A stretch of DNA of 64,000 nucleotides, taken from assembly GCA_041665525.1 (NCBI GenBank), contig JBAYIS010000001.1, positions 1 to 64,000 of the forward strand, read 5' to 3'. Within the stretch, counting starts at the first letter, position 1. Each line of letters begins with the position of its first letter. The notes under the pieces were generated by a model. That model did no database searches. It was not told the origin of the DNA and saw only the letters and a list, made by a program, of their open reading frames with translations. The stretch comes from UBA8401 sp041665525 (GTDB lineage Bacteria; Bacteroidota; Ignavibacteria; UBA10030; UBA8401). Shown here in pieces: positions 16,797 through 26,300 of the stretch. Position numbers and translations under genes: made by a program.

Positions 16797-18644
16797 ATGA
16801 GTCAATTAATACCATCACGGAGTGCGACAACCATTCTAGGCATATCGGCATTCTATCATGATTCTGCCGCCTGCATTGTTCGGGACGGGGAGATCATCGC
16901 AGCTGCACAGGAGGAACGCTTTTCGCGAAAGAAACACGATGAGCGGTTTCCTCATCACGCCATTCGTTATTGTCTCCAGGAAGCAGGATGTTCCGTGAAT
17001 GCACTCGATGCCGTCGTGTTCTATGATAAGCCATTCCTGAAATTCAACCGTCTGCTGGAAACATATCTTGATGGAGCGCCGAAAGGATTCCGTTCATTTG
17101 TCCGCTCCATGCCGGTCTGGTTGAAAGAGAAATTGTGGCTTTCCGATGTTATTGCAGATGAATTATCGTATGAAGGGAAGGTGTTGTTCACAGAACACCA
17201 TGAATCCCATGCGGCATCCGCATTTTTCCCTTCACCCTACAATCGTGCAGCAATAGTAACGGTGGACGGCGTCGGCGAATATGCAACGTCATCTATTGCA
17301 TTGGGAGAGAAGAACCATGTCACCATTCTTGCTGAGCAGCATTTCCCGCATTCTCTGGGACTGCTCTATTCTGCATTTACATATTTCACCGGTTTCAAAG
17401 TCAATTCCGGCGAGTATAAACTTATGGGATTGGCACCGTACGGAGTTCCGAAATACGTGCAGACGATCTATGACCATTTGATCGACCTTCGCGATGACGG
17501 TTCTTTTACAATGAATATGGCTTACTTTGATTATGCCACCGGTTTAAAAATGACGAACGCAAAGTTCGCAGCGCTCTTCGGCGGTCCGTCTCGCAAACCT
17601 GAATCCCCCATGTCACAACGAGAGATGGATATTGCAGCATCGATCCAGGTTGTAACGGAAGAGATCATGCTTCGGATCGTCCGGTTTGCGAAAAAGGTGA
17701 CAGGGGAAAAGAATTTGTGCCTTGCAGGAGGAGTCGCACTGAATTGCGTTGCCAATGGAAAGATTCTTCGTTCCGGCATCTTTGACAAGATCTGGATACA
17801 GCCAGCCGCCGGCGATGCCGGAGGAGCGCTTGGCGCAGCTCTCATCGGAACATATCACTATTTTAATAAGGAACGGAGGAACGGAGAGACTGATGCACAA
17901 CGGGGTACGTATTTGGGGCCATCGTATCCGGCCGAAGTGATTGAGTTATATTTGAAAGAAAAACGCTTGCCATACTTAAAATTCCAGGATACCGGAACAT
18001 TAAGCGAGCGCGTTGCAGGATTAATAGCGGATGGGAATGTGGTTGGATGGTTTCAGGGGAGAATGGAATTCGGTCCTCGCGCACTAGGGAACCGTTCCAT
18101 CCTTGGTGATGCGCGCTCTTCAGAGATGCAGAAAAAGATGAATCTGAAGATCAAATACCGGGAAAGTTTTCGTCCGTTCGCACCGGCGATCCTCGCAGAA
18201 CATGTCTCCGAATGGTTTACTATCACTTGTGAAAGTCCATACATGCTTTTGGTTGCCGATGTTGCCGAGGGAAAACAGCGTTCGATGACGGATGAACAGC
18301 AACAGCGATGGGGAATCGATAAACTGAATGTTGTCCGTTCGGAAATTCCGGCAGTGACTCATGTGGACTATTCTGCGAGGATACAAACCGTCCATCGTGA
18401 GACGAATCCAAGATTCCATGAATTGCTGACGGCATTCAATAATAAAACAGGATGTCCGGTGGTAGTCAATACGTCGTTCAACGTCCGAGGAGAACCAATT
18501 GTGGAATCTCCAGAAGATGCATACCGGTGCTTTATGAGGACCGAGATGGATGTTCTTGTTCTTGGCGATTTTGTATTATTGAAAAGTGAGCAACCTCTCT
18601 ATAAAGAGCAGGAAGATTGGAGGAATACGTATGAATTGGATTAA
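16797..18644 (+). CDS. Carbamoyltransferase, NodU/CmcH family
   Basis: Members transfer a carbamoyl group from carbamoyl phosphate, through carbamoyl-adenylate, to a hydroxyl on a sugar or natural product. The 615-aa protein opens with ILGISAFYHDSAACIVRDG (Kae1-like N-domain). It has the metal/ATP motif EHHESHAASAFFPS near residues 132-145 and LAGGVALNC in the middle. The C-terminal domain carries GRMEFGPRALGNRSIL (about 420) and NTSFNVRGEPIVESPEDA. The family catalytic and binding landmarks I can recall are present. Its last 14 nt overlap the start of the SxtJ-like gene, and a DUF5989 gene follows. The carbamoylated substrate is unknown, and no biosynthetic cluster is next to it. Confidence 0.92.
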   Translation: MSQLIPSRSATTILGISAFYHDSAACIVRDGEIIAAAQEERFSRKKHDERFPHHAIRYCLQEAGCSVNALDAVVFYDKPFLKFNRLLETYLDGAPKGFRSFVRSMPVWLKEKLWLSDVIADELSYEGKVLFTEHHESHAASAFFPSPYNRAAIVTVDGVGEYATSSIALGEKNHVTILAEQHFPHSLGLLYSAFTYFTGFKVNSGEYKLMGLAPYGVPKYVQTIYDHLIDLRDDGSFTMNMAYFDYATGLKMTNAKFAALFGGPSRKPESPMSQREMDIAASIQVVTEEIMLRIVRFAKKVTGEKNLCLAGGVALNCVANGKILRSGIFDKIWIQPAAGDAGGALGAALIGTYHYFNKERRNGETDAQRGTYLGPSYPAEVIELYLKEKRLPYLKFQDTGTLSERVAGLIADGNVVGWFQGRMEFGPRALGNRSILGDARSSEMQKKMNLKIKYRESFRPFAPAILAEHVSEWFTITCESPYMLLVADVAEGKQRSMTDEQQQRWGIDKLNVVRSEIPAVTHVDYSARIQTVHRETNPRFHELLTAFNNKTGCPVVVNTSFNVRGEPIVESPEDAYRCFMRTEMDVLVLGDFVLLKSEQPLYKEQEDWRNTYELD

Positions 18645-19062
18645 AGAGATACAGCACGATATATCTGGAATCCGGTCGACTGTTTTGGATCTGAAAAAAT
18701 TCGGTTTGACTGTCGGTGGTGTCTTCCTCTTTCTTGGAATTTGCGGAATGTTGTTATTATGGTGGAGGGAAGCGGTTTCATTCGTCTTGATAGGATTGGG
18801 AGTGTTGCTGATTGTCGGTGGATTTCTTTTTGCAGAACATCTTCGGGCGATTCACCGATATTGGATGGGAGGAGCGATTGTTCTCGGTGCAATTGTATCG
18901 AGGGTAATATTATTCATTGTTTTTTACTCTGTTCTTTTGCTAATTTCAGTCATAGCAAAAATATCCGGGAAGCAATTTTCGCCGAGATATAAGTCGAAAG
19001 ATGAGAGCTATTGGATTTTTCGCAACAAAAAGGAATCTGTCAATTACGAACGAATGTCATAA
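18631..19062 (+). CDS. SxtJ-like small membrane protein
   Basis: A 143-aa protein with a soluble N-terminus of about 30 residues, three or four hydrophobic segments (about 30-50, 53-70 and 83-110), and a basic C-terminal tail (SPRYKSKDESYWIFR). It fits the SxtJ family, named from the saxitoxin cluster and often found directly after NodU/CmcH carbamoyltransferases; the biochemical role is unknown. I use the ATG at 18631, which has GGAGGA at 18619-18624, rather than the in-frame codon at 18586. The gene starts inside the end of the carbamoyltransferase gene, so the two are translationally coupled. Confidence 0.8.
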   Translation: MNWIKEIQHDISGIRSTVLDLKKFGLTVGGVFLFLGICGMLLLWWREAVSFVLIGLGVLLIVGGFLFAEHLRAIHRYWMGGAIVLGAIVSRVILFIVFYSVLLLISVIAKISGKQFSPRYKSKDESYWIFRNKKESVNYERMS

Positions 19063-19074
19063 AAAGGATATCCG

Positions 19075-19233
19075 ATGGCGAAGTTAAGAATACTGGCGGA
19101 ATATATTTCTTTCCTAAAAGAAAACAAAAAATGGTGGTTATTCCCGATCGTCACCGTTTTGGTGCTGTTTGGTTTGTTGATTGTTTTGACAAAAGGGAGC
19201 GCGTTGGCACCATTCATTTATACACTCTTCTAA
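19075..19233 (+). CDS. DUF5989 family small membrane protein
   Basis: A 52-aa protein reading MAKLRILAEYISFLKEN, then one hydrophobic helix and an ending of GSALAPFIYTLF. That end signature is typical of DUF5989, whose members sit beside carbamoyltransferase and SxtJ-like genes. A weak ribosome site (AAAAAGGA) precedes the ATG, and the gene starts 12 nt after the SxtJ-like stop. It is probably a single-pass inner-membrane partner of the two upstream proteins. Function is unknown. Confidence 0.8.
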   Translation: MAKLRILAEYISFLKENKKWWLFPIVTVLVLFGLLIVLTKGSALAPFIYTLF

Positions 19234-19452
19234 TTTTCAGGCATCAAAAAACTGAAATATCGGATCAATATATCTTATTTTACTCTGTGGAGGGATGGAA
19301 TGGAAGATGAATCCATCCTGTTCCACTCTAGCAAGTTCTAAGAAAAAAAATATTTATTCATCCTCCGCGTCAAAAAAAACACCCCGTATTTAGCTTGTTT
19401 TGTAAGATAGGCACACCTAGAAGCACATTAAAAAAAGCATCAAGAATTTTGC

Positions 19453-19481
19453 TTGACAATAAATTAGAATTACCCTAAGTT
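19453..19481 (+). promoter_or_regulatory. Promoter of the lacI-family gene
   Basis: TTGACA at 19453-19458, exactly 17 nt, then TAAGTT at 19476-19481 read as a classical -35/-10 pair. The operator-like palindrome starts at the last base of the -10. The rest of the 298-nt gap from 19234 holds only an AT-rich tract and a weak hairpin (GGATGGA at 19293-19299 with TCCATCC at 19312-19318) that may end the upstream transcript. Confidence 0.6.
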
Positions 19482-19498
19482 GTGAAAGCCCTTCCACA
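19481..19498. promoter_or_regulatory. LacI-family operator (autoregulatory)
   Basis: TGTGAAAGCCCTTCCACA is an imperfect palindrome of the LacI/CcpA operator type. Its core TGAAAGCCCTTCCA differs in two central bases from the site at 38135-38148. Position just after the -10 box fits repression of the regulator's own gene. Confidence 0.65.
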
Positions 19499-19531
19499 GA
19501 TCAAGCTGTTTACTCAAACTAAAGGTCGCGA

Positions 19532-20569
19532 TTGGCAGTTACGATTTACGACATTGCAAGGGAAGCGAATGTAGGAATTGGTACAGTATCAAGGGTATTG
19601 AACAACAGCCCTAAGGTGACTTCCGAGACTCGTGACAGAGTCATAAAAGTTGCCAAGAGACTCAACTACCAACCACACGCTTTTGCACAAGCGCTGGCTC
19701 GAAAGCGTTCGAGCACGTTAAGCGCTATCATTCCATTTTTTACTGATTACTTTTTCATTCAAGTGTTGCAAGGTGTGCAGGAAACTCTCACATCGCTGGG
19801 GTATGATCTCATCATTCATGGCACCAATACACAGGAACATGTCGAAGAGTATCTGCAGAAATCCCTGCGCAAAGGGAGAACAGACGGCACGCTGCTGTTC
19901 TCACTCGAATTACCGCAACGGTATGCTGATGAATTTTTAGAAAAGAAGATTCCCTTAGTGCTGGTGGATACGTATCATCCCAGTTTCGATTCCATCCGGA
20001 CCAACAATTTCGAAGGAACCCGGATCGCAATCGAGCATCTTCTTTCGCTTGGTCACACGAATATCGGAATGATCAACGCGAACTTACAAAGCAGTCCGGC
20101 CCGGGAACGTCTGCAGAGTTTTAAAGAAACATTGCAAAAGCATGGCCTTGAAGTGAACGAGAAGAACATCGTGAACAGCAGAAATATCAAAAGTCACGGC
20201 TTCACTAGGGAATCAGGATTTGACTGCATGCAGGAGTTTTACTCCCGGAATGTGAAAATGCCGACGGCATTCTTTGTCTCCAGCGACGTGCAGGCGATCG
20301 GCGTGATTGGTGCATTAAAGGAACATCAATTCCATGTACCGAATGATGTATCGATAATCAGCTTTGATGATATAGAACTTGCAGATCATTTTGATCTGAC
20401 CACCATGCGTCAACCGATGTACGAAATGGGAGAACTCGCCGTGAAAAAGATCCTTCAGAGGATCGAAAATCCCGCAGCGCCGATCTCTCTGATTAATTTC
20501 ACACCCGAACTAATCGTACGTGCAAGTTGCGGGGCAAACAAAAACTATATATTCAGCGCAAGCAACTAA
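19532..20569 (+). CDS. LacI-family transcriptional regulator, probable regulator of the glucan locus
   Basis: A 345-aa DNA-binding repressor/activator. The helix-turn-helix is at residues 3-24 (TIYDIAREANVGIGTVSRVL), followed by the hinge helix (PHAFAQALARKRSSTL), then a periplasmic-binding-protein-like sugar domain with ISFDDIELADHFDLTTMRQP. The start codon is TTG at 19532, because the conserved MAVTIYDIA begins there and AAAGG lies 6 nt upstream. It is transcribed toward the SusC-like receptor gene 37 nt downstream. Operator-like sites at its own promoter and at 38135-38148 suggest that it controls the alpha-glucan genes, with a maltooligosaccharide as a likely but unproven inducer. Confidence 0.92.
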   Translation: MAVTIYDIAREANVGIGTVSRVLNNSPKVTSETRDRVIKVAKRLNYQPHAFAQALARKRSSTLSAIIPFFTDYFFIQVLQGVQETLTSLGYDLIIHGTNTQEHVEEYLQKSLRKGRTDGTLLFSLELPQRYADEFLEKKIPLVLVDTYHPSFDSIRTNNFEGTRIAIEHLLSLGHTNIGMINANLQSSPARERLQSFKETLQKHGLEVNEKNIVNSRNIKSHGFTRESGFDCMQEFYSRNVKMPTAFFVSSDVQAIGVIGALKEHQFHVPNDVSIISFDDIELADHFDLTTMRQPMYEMGELAVKKILQRIENPAAPISLINFTPELIVRASCGANKNYIFSASN

Positions 20570-20606
20570 TCTCTTCTTCGCACCATTGAAGAACCGGAGT
20601 CCAGTA

Positions 20607-23372
20607 ATGAAAAAAGTCTTTACCCTTTCGTTCTTGCTTATCGCCGTCTTTCTCGGACTGTATGCCGGCACTACCGGCAAGATTGCCGGCACCATCGTTG
20701 ATTCACGCACAGGCGAACCATTGCCGGGTGTGAACATCATTCTCGTCGGAACACCCTACGGTGCCGTCTCCGACTTTGACGGTAACTATTCTATCGGCAA
20801 CCTTCCTCCCGGCATCTATACGATCCGTGCATCGTCGATCGGGTACAGCGCTGTATCCATGAGCAATGTGAAGGTGAACATCGATCTCACATCGACGAAC
20901 GATTTCAAACTTGCCGAAGAGACCGTTGTCGGAGAAGAAGTGGTCATCACTGCGGAACGGCAATTAGTGCAAAAGGATCTGACATCGAAAACTGCAGTTG
21001 TTGGCGGAGATGATATCAAAGCATTGCCGGTTACCGAAATCGGTCAGGTACTTTCACTCCAAGCCGGTTATGTCGGCGGAAGCTTACGCGGCGGCAGAAG
21101 CGGTGAAGTAGCAACATGGATCGATGGCGTCCCGGTCACGGACGTCTATAATGGTAACCAGGTTGTTGAAATCAATAAAAGCGCCGTTCAGGAATTGCAG
21201 TTAATCTCCGGTGCGTTCAATGCGGAATATGGCCAGGCGATGTCCGGAATAGTAAACATCGCTACGCGTGAAGGCGGTTTGAAATTCACCGGCGGTATCG
21301 GAACGTATATGGGTGATTATCTTAGCACGAACGAAGAATTATATCCCGGCCTGTCGTTTAATCCGATTCATATCAGAAATATTGAAGGAAATATCAGCGG
21401 ACCGATCATCGGTGAAGCTCTGACTTTTTTTGCTAATGCTCGTTACATCTATTTTAATGGATGGGAAATGGGATTTCGAAGATTTAATCCTAGCAATATA
21501 GCGTTTACTGACAGTACGAATACGTTTCGTATTTATAGGGATGCTTCTGGTAAAGGTGATAGTGCTGTTGTCCCGTTAGGTAATAGTGAACGGAGATATG
21601 CTCAAGCGAAAATTGCGTGGAAGATTCTGCCGTTGATGAAATTGACTGGAAATTTCATTTTTGATTATAGCACAAACAAGACCGGCGACAAGCGGATGTA
21701 TCGTTATAATCCGGACGGTATTGCCAATGGTCATGACTTCAGCAATACATTCATCTTTCAGTTGTCACACACGCTCAATTCCAACACCTATTATACACTT
21801 GGCGGATCTGCCTTCGTGAAAGATTCGAAAGAGTATTTATATGAGAACATGAACGATTCCCGGTATGTCCACCCACTGTTGTTCCAGACACAGGATTCGT
21901 ATAGTTTCTTCACCGGCGGCACGGATCTGAGACACAATACGCGTTCCACAAGAACGTATTTGTTGAAACTCGATGTCTCGAGTCAGGTGAATCAAATGAA
22001 CCTGTTTAAAGTCGGAGCGGAAGTCCGGACGTACGACATCCGCCAGGATAATATCCAGTTGCAGCCGATCAACACACAAAGCACCATCGATGTATCAAAA
22101 GACAATCCTTACATTCAAACGCAAGTCCTCGATATCTCTTCAAGTTCCCACAACCGATATAAGCATAATCCGTACGAAATGTCCGCATACATTCAGGATA
22201 AGATGGAATTCAAAAACATCATCGTGAACATCGGTGTGCGATTCGATTATTTTGAACCGGACGGTAAAGTGCTTCGCGACCCGAGAGATCCGAGTATTTA
22301 CACCCCGATTATACCTGCGAACAGATTCCATGATCTGGACGGCGATGGAATTCAGGATGCAGGAGAGACCGACAAAACCCCGGCAGAACGGGCAGCTTAT
22401 TGGTATAAGGACGCCACGGCAAAAGCACAATTTAGTCCACGACTCGGCGTGTCATTTCCGATTACAGACAGAGGCATTGTGCATTTCTCCTATGGACACT
22501 TCTTCCAGGTGCCGCGATTCGAACGATTATATGAAAATCCTGATTTCAAAATCGGTCAGGGAACCGGGAATCAGGGTTTGATCGGGAATGCCGATTTGAA
22601 ACCGGAAGAGACGATCAGTGCCGAACTTGGTGTGCAACAACAGGTCTCCGATGATGTAGCACTCGACGTTACAGCATATATCCGGGACGTAAGAGGGTTG
22701 ACCGGAACGCGCAGTGCCGAGATCTACGTATTCGGTGATGCAGCAAAGTACAGCATGTTTACCAATAGTGATTTCGGGTTTGTGAAAGGAATCGTGTTGA
22801 CCGCGGAAAAGAGATTCTCCGGCGGTCTCACGGCAAAAGCGGATTATACATTCCAGATCGCCCGCGGCACGGCATCCGATGTGAATGAAGCACGCAATGC
22901 AGTGACAAGCGGAGCGCTGCCTGAAGTTCAGTTAGTGCCGTTGGAATGGGATCAGCGCCATACATTGAACGTGACTGTTGCATATAACACCGGCAGCTGG
23001 TTGATCAGCGGCATCGGTCAATACGGTTCAGGACGGCCATACACCCCGAGAAAATCCCAGGATATTTCTACATTGCTGACCAACAGTCAATTAAAACCGG
23101 TCTCCTTTAATGTTGATTTGAACACGTCCTACGAGTTTTCGTTGGATTTTGTGCGGATGATCGTCTTTGCCCGTGTCTTTAATGTATTTGACTTCAGGAA
23201 CGAAACGGGCGTCTTTGACGATACAGGTCGTGCCGGTTTCACGCTGGATGAAGCAACCGCACGGAAGACAAATCCAAGCGAACGTGTGAATACGCTGCAA
23301 GAATGGTTTACAAGAGCGGGAAATTATTCCGAACCGCGACGGATCGAATTTGGTATCAATTTGGAGTTTTAA
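20607..23372 (+). CDS. SusC-like TonB-dependent outer-membrane receptor
   Basis: A 921-aa outer-membrane channel that would import oligosaccharides using TonB energy. A signal peptide is at residues 1-20, then a CarboxypepD_reg-like domain (about 24-110, GTIVDSRTGEPLPGVNIILV), a plug domain (about 115-230, containing QLISGAFNAEYGQAMSGIVN) and a 22-strand-type barrel that ends in aromatic residues (INLEF). The ATG at 20607 is preferred to the upstream in-frame GTG at 20520 because the signal peptide begins there and CCGGAG precedes it. No SusD gene follows; instead a 1282-aa exported protein starts 3 nt later. The segment around 21420-21660 is clearly more AT-rich than its flanks. Confidence 0.92.
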   Translation: MKKVFTLSFLLIAVFLGLYAGTTGKIAGTIVDSRTGEPLPGVNIILVGTPYGAVSDFDGNYSIGNLPPGIYTIRASSIGYSAVSMSNVKVNIDLTSTNDFKLAEETVVGEEVVITAERQLVQKDLTSKTAVVGGDDIKALPVTEIGQVLSLQAGYVGGSLRGGRSGEVATWIDGVPVTDVYNGNQVVEINKSAVQELQLISGAFNAEYGQAMSGIVNIATREGGLKFTGGIGTYMGDYLSTNEELYPGLSFNPIHIRNIEGNISGPIIGEALTFFANARYIYFNGWEMGFRRFNPSNIAFTDSTNTFRIYRDASGKGDSAVVPLGNSERRYAQAKIAWKILPLMKLTGNFIFDYSTNKTGDKRMYRYNPDGIANGHDFSNTFIFQLSHTLNSNTYYTLGGSAFVKDSKEYLYENMNDSRYVHPLLFQTQDSYSFFTGGTDLRHNTRSTRTYLLKLDVSSQVNQMNLFKVGAEVRTYDIRQDNIQLQPINTQSTIDVSKDNPYIQTQVLDISSSSHNRYKHNPYEMSAYIQDKMEFKNIIVNIGVRFDYFEPDGKVLRDPRDPSIYTPIIPANRFHDLDGDGIQDAGETDKTPAERAAYWYKDATAKAQFSPRLGVSFPITDRGIVHFSYGHFFQVPRFERLYENPDFKIGQGTGNQGLIGNADLKPEETISAELGVQQQVSDDVALDVTAYIRDVRGLTGTRSAEIYVFGDAAKYSMFTNSDFGFVKGIVLTAEKRFSGGLTAKADYTFQIARGTASDVNEARNAVTSGALPEVQLVPLEWDQRHTLNVTVAYNTGSWLISGIGQYGSGRPYTPRKSQDISTLLTNSQLKPVSFNVDLNTSYEFSLDFVRMIVFARVFNVFDFRNETGVFDDTGRAGFTLDEATARKTNPSERVNTLQEWFTRAGNYSEPRRIEFGINLEF

Positions 23373-23375
23373 CAC

Positions 23376-26300
23376 ATGAAGATCACAACTTATACAATTG
23401 CTTTCGTTACGCTGTTCCTGCTCTTTTCAACACTTTCGATCGCACAAAGCGGACGTGAGTACCGTCGCACAGGCGTTATGAATGGAAATCAGGTGCGCAC
23501 CGTGTTTGGAAACTGGGGAGTTATCGGACAACCAGGAGATAAGGGACCCCGAGGAGCATGGAAACATGACAACAACGGGTACATCGGCGATGTGAGTCCT
23601 TTGGTGAGCGCAGAAGTGCACTGGTTGGGGAAAACTTTCCATTCTTCAGTAACTAACCCAACAGATCGACCCACACAAAAACGCGATGAAGATCCGATAT
23701 CCAATAAGCCGTGGACACTGGAACCGATATCAGGATATTTCAATGCCAATCAATCTAAAATCGCCATCAGCGGTGATCCGAAATCATGGCCGCTTTTCTG
23801 GCCGGATAAAATGACTGATCCAACCGATCCGGGCTGGAAGCAAAATCCGAATCCTTCCTTAAAAGGATATGCTGCATGGAACGGCTATTTTGGGAAAAAG
23901 ATCGGCGCAGATCTGGAAACATATTTTGTGATGGATGATAATAATGATGAACGATTTAATTACAAAGCGAACAATACATTCAGTGTCGATTTCAAACCAG
24001 ATTCCACCAATACAAGCCGAAACGGTCTTGGATTGAAAGTGAGCGTTCGTGCGATGCAATGGAATGACTTCCTGGCCAAGGACAATATTTTTTGGCTCTA
24101 TGATATTACCAATACCGGAACCACAAACTATAGTCAGGTAGTGTTCGGAACGATCGTCGGAACGTATGTCGGCGTTACCGGAGCAGACGGTGGTCCCCAG
24201 GAATATAATGACGACTGGTCATTCTATGATGTATATAATAATTTGACCTATACCGGTGATTACAAGAAGGGTGGACCAAGCAGAAATCCGCTTTGGGTCG
24301 GCCGTGTCGGTATGGTTGGATATGCATTCTTGGAAAGTCCCGGCAATCCTTATGATGGTATCGATAATGACGGAGACGCAGATTCTTCTGCCATTGGCCT
24401 GACATCGCCCCTGTTCCTCGAATCAATGTTCACTGATTCTATCTTGATCATTCCCGGTAAAAAGGTGATTGTTATTAATAATGATTACAGCCGATCGGAA
24501 TATATCGTACCGAATGTCGATTCGGTCATCATTCCCACTCGGGGCAATACCACCTATGTTTACCCAAAGCTTGGCACAAAGGTGATCGAAGGCAACGCCG
24601 TGAAAGTTACCGCAGATTCCGCGTATGTCAATTTGAACGCATATGACGGCGTCGACAATAATTATAACGGATTGGTTGATGAGAATCAGTACCTGCACTT
24701 CCGTGCAGTAAAACGTTCCGGCACCAAGATTTTGTTAGATGTTCCTCACCAGGTTCGGTTTGTTGATTATGTCAATGGAAAAGTGAAGAGCCCGCTTGGT
24801 ATGATTGATGAACGACGCGATGACGGTGTAGACAATAACAGCGACTGGAATTTCGTTTATGACGATGTCGGTCGTGATGGGACCGCATTAACGGGTGACT
24901 TTGGCGAAGGGGATGGAATTGCGACATCAGGATATAAATTTGATGGTACAGACTCCGATCTTCCCGGTGAACCGCATATCGATAAGACGGACGTACGTGA
25001 ATCTGACCAGCTCGGTTTAACAAGCTTCTACTATTTTACACCTGCCAATAAAGTGATTCTGGGTGATGACGAATCGATCTGGAAAAATCTGGCGCCCGGA
25101 TTCTTTGATGTTCCAACAACAATCGTGAATAACGAACCAATCGCAGGCGAAGACGGGGATTTCATATACGGCTCCGGCTACTTCCCGCTGCTGGCAAAAG
25201 CAACGGAACGTTTCTCCCTGGCGCTGGTGTATGGCGGTGGTTACGGCGGCAAATGGCCGGACGATGATATCGCTGATCTTCTAAAGAATAAAAAAATTGT
25301 ACAACAGATTTACGATGCGAACTATCAGTTCCCGCTTGCTCCGGAAAAACCGCAGTTGTCAGCAGTTGCAGATGACCAAAAAGTGACTCTTTACTGGGAC
25401 CGCCGAGCAGAAGAATCGGTCGATCCGGTATTGCTCATCAAAGATTTTGAAGGTTATAAGATATACAAATCTACCGACCCGAACTTTAGTGATATTTTTA
25501 CCATCACGGATGCTTCAGGCGTTCCGCAGATGTATAAACCGCTGGTACAATTCGATCTGAAAGACGGTGTTCAGGGTTTTTATGAGAGTTCATCTTCGCT
25601 GCATCAGCAGGCATCCGGATTATCTTTTGACCTGGGCCATGAAACAGGTCTGCAACATTCGTTCGTGGATGATGATGTGCAGAATGGCCGGCGGTATTTC
25701 TATGCGATTGTTGCCTACGACAGAGGAAATGAAGCGCTAGGATTGTTCCCAAAGGAAAATACTAAATTCGTTACTATTTCACCGGAAGGGAAAATCGACC
25801 ACGATATCAACGTTGTGGTCGTTACTCCGAATGCAAAGACCACTGGTTATGTATCGCCGGTCGATACTTCGTTATTGACTCGGACATCCGGATTCTCCTC
25901 AGGAACGGTGCGATATAAGATCATCGATCCTACAAAGTTGACCGGGCATACATACCATATTACTTTCTTTGACACTCAAAACGATACTCTGGACAACAAT
26001 GGTAATACTATAAAAGATATTGCCGATTCAACTGAGTGGACACGAGTGACTACATTCTATAACGTTAAGGATGAAGCAACATTCACCGAAACATTCGAAG
26101 CCAATGATACCGTTATTGTTAATCTATTACGGAAGAACATTGATGCCTCAACAATTGTCGTTAAAAATGCTTCTGGTGGTATCGTAGCTGCGAACAAATA
26201 TGAAGTAGACGTTAACCGTGGAACGATTCATGCGTCTGCACCGGGAAATCTACCGAAGGCGAACTATTCTATTTCTTATAAATACTATCCCGTCTGGCGC

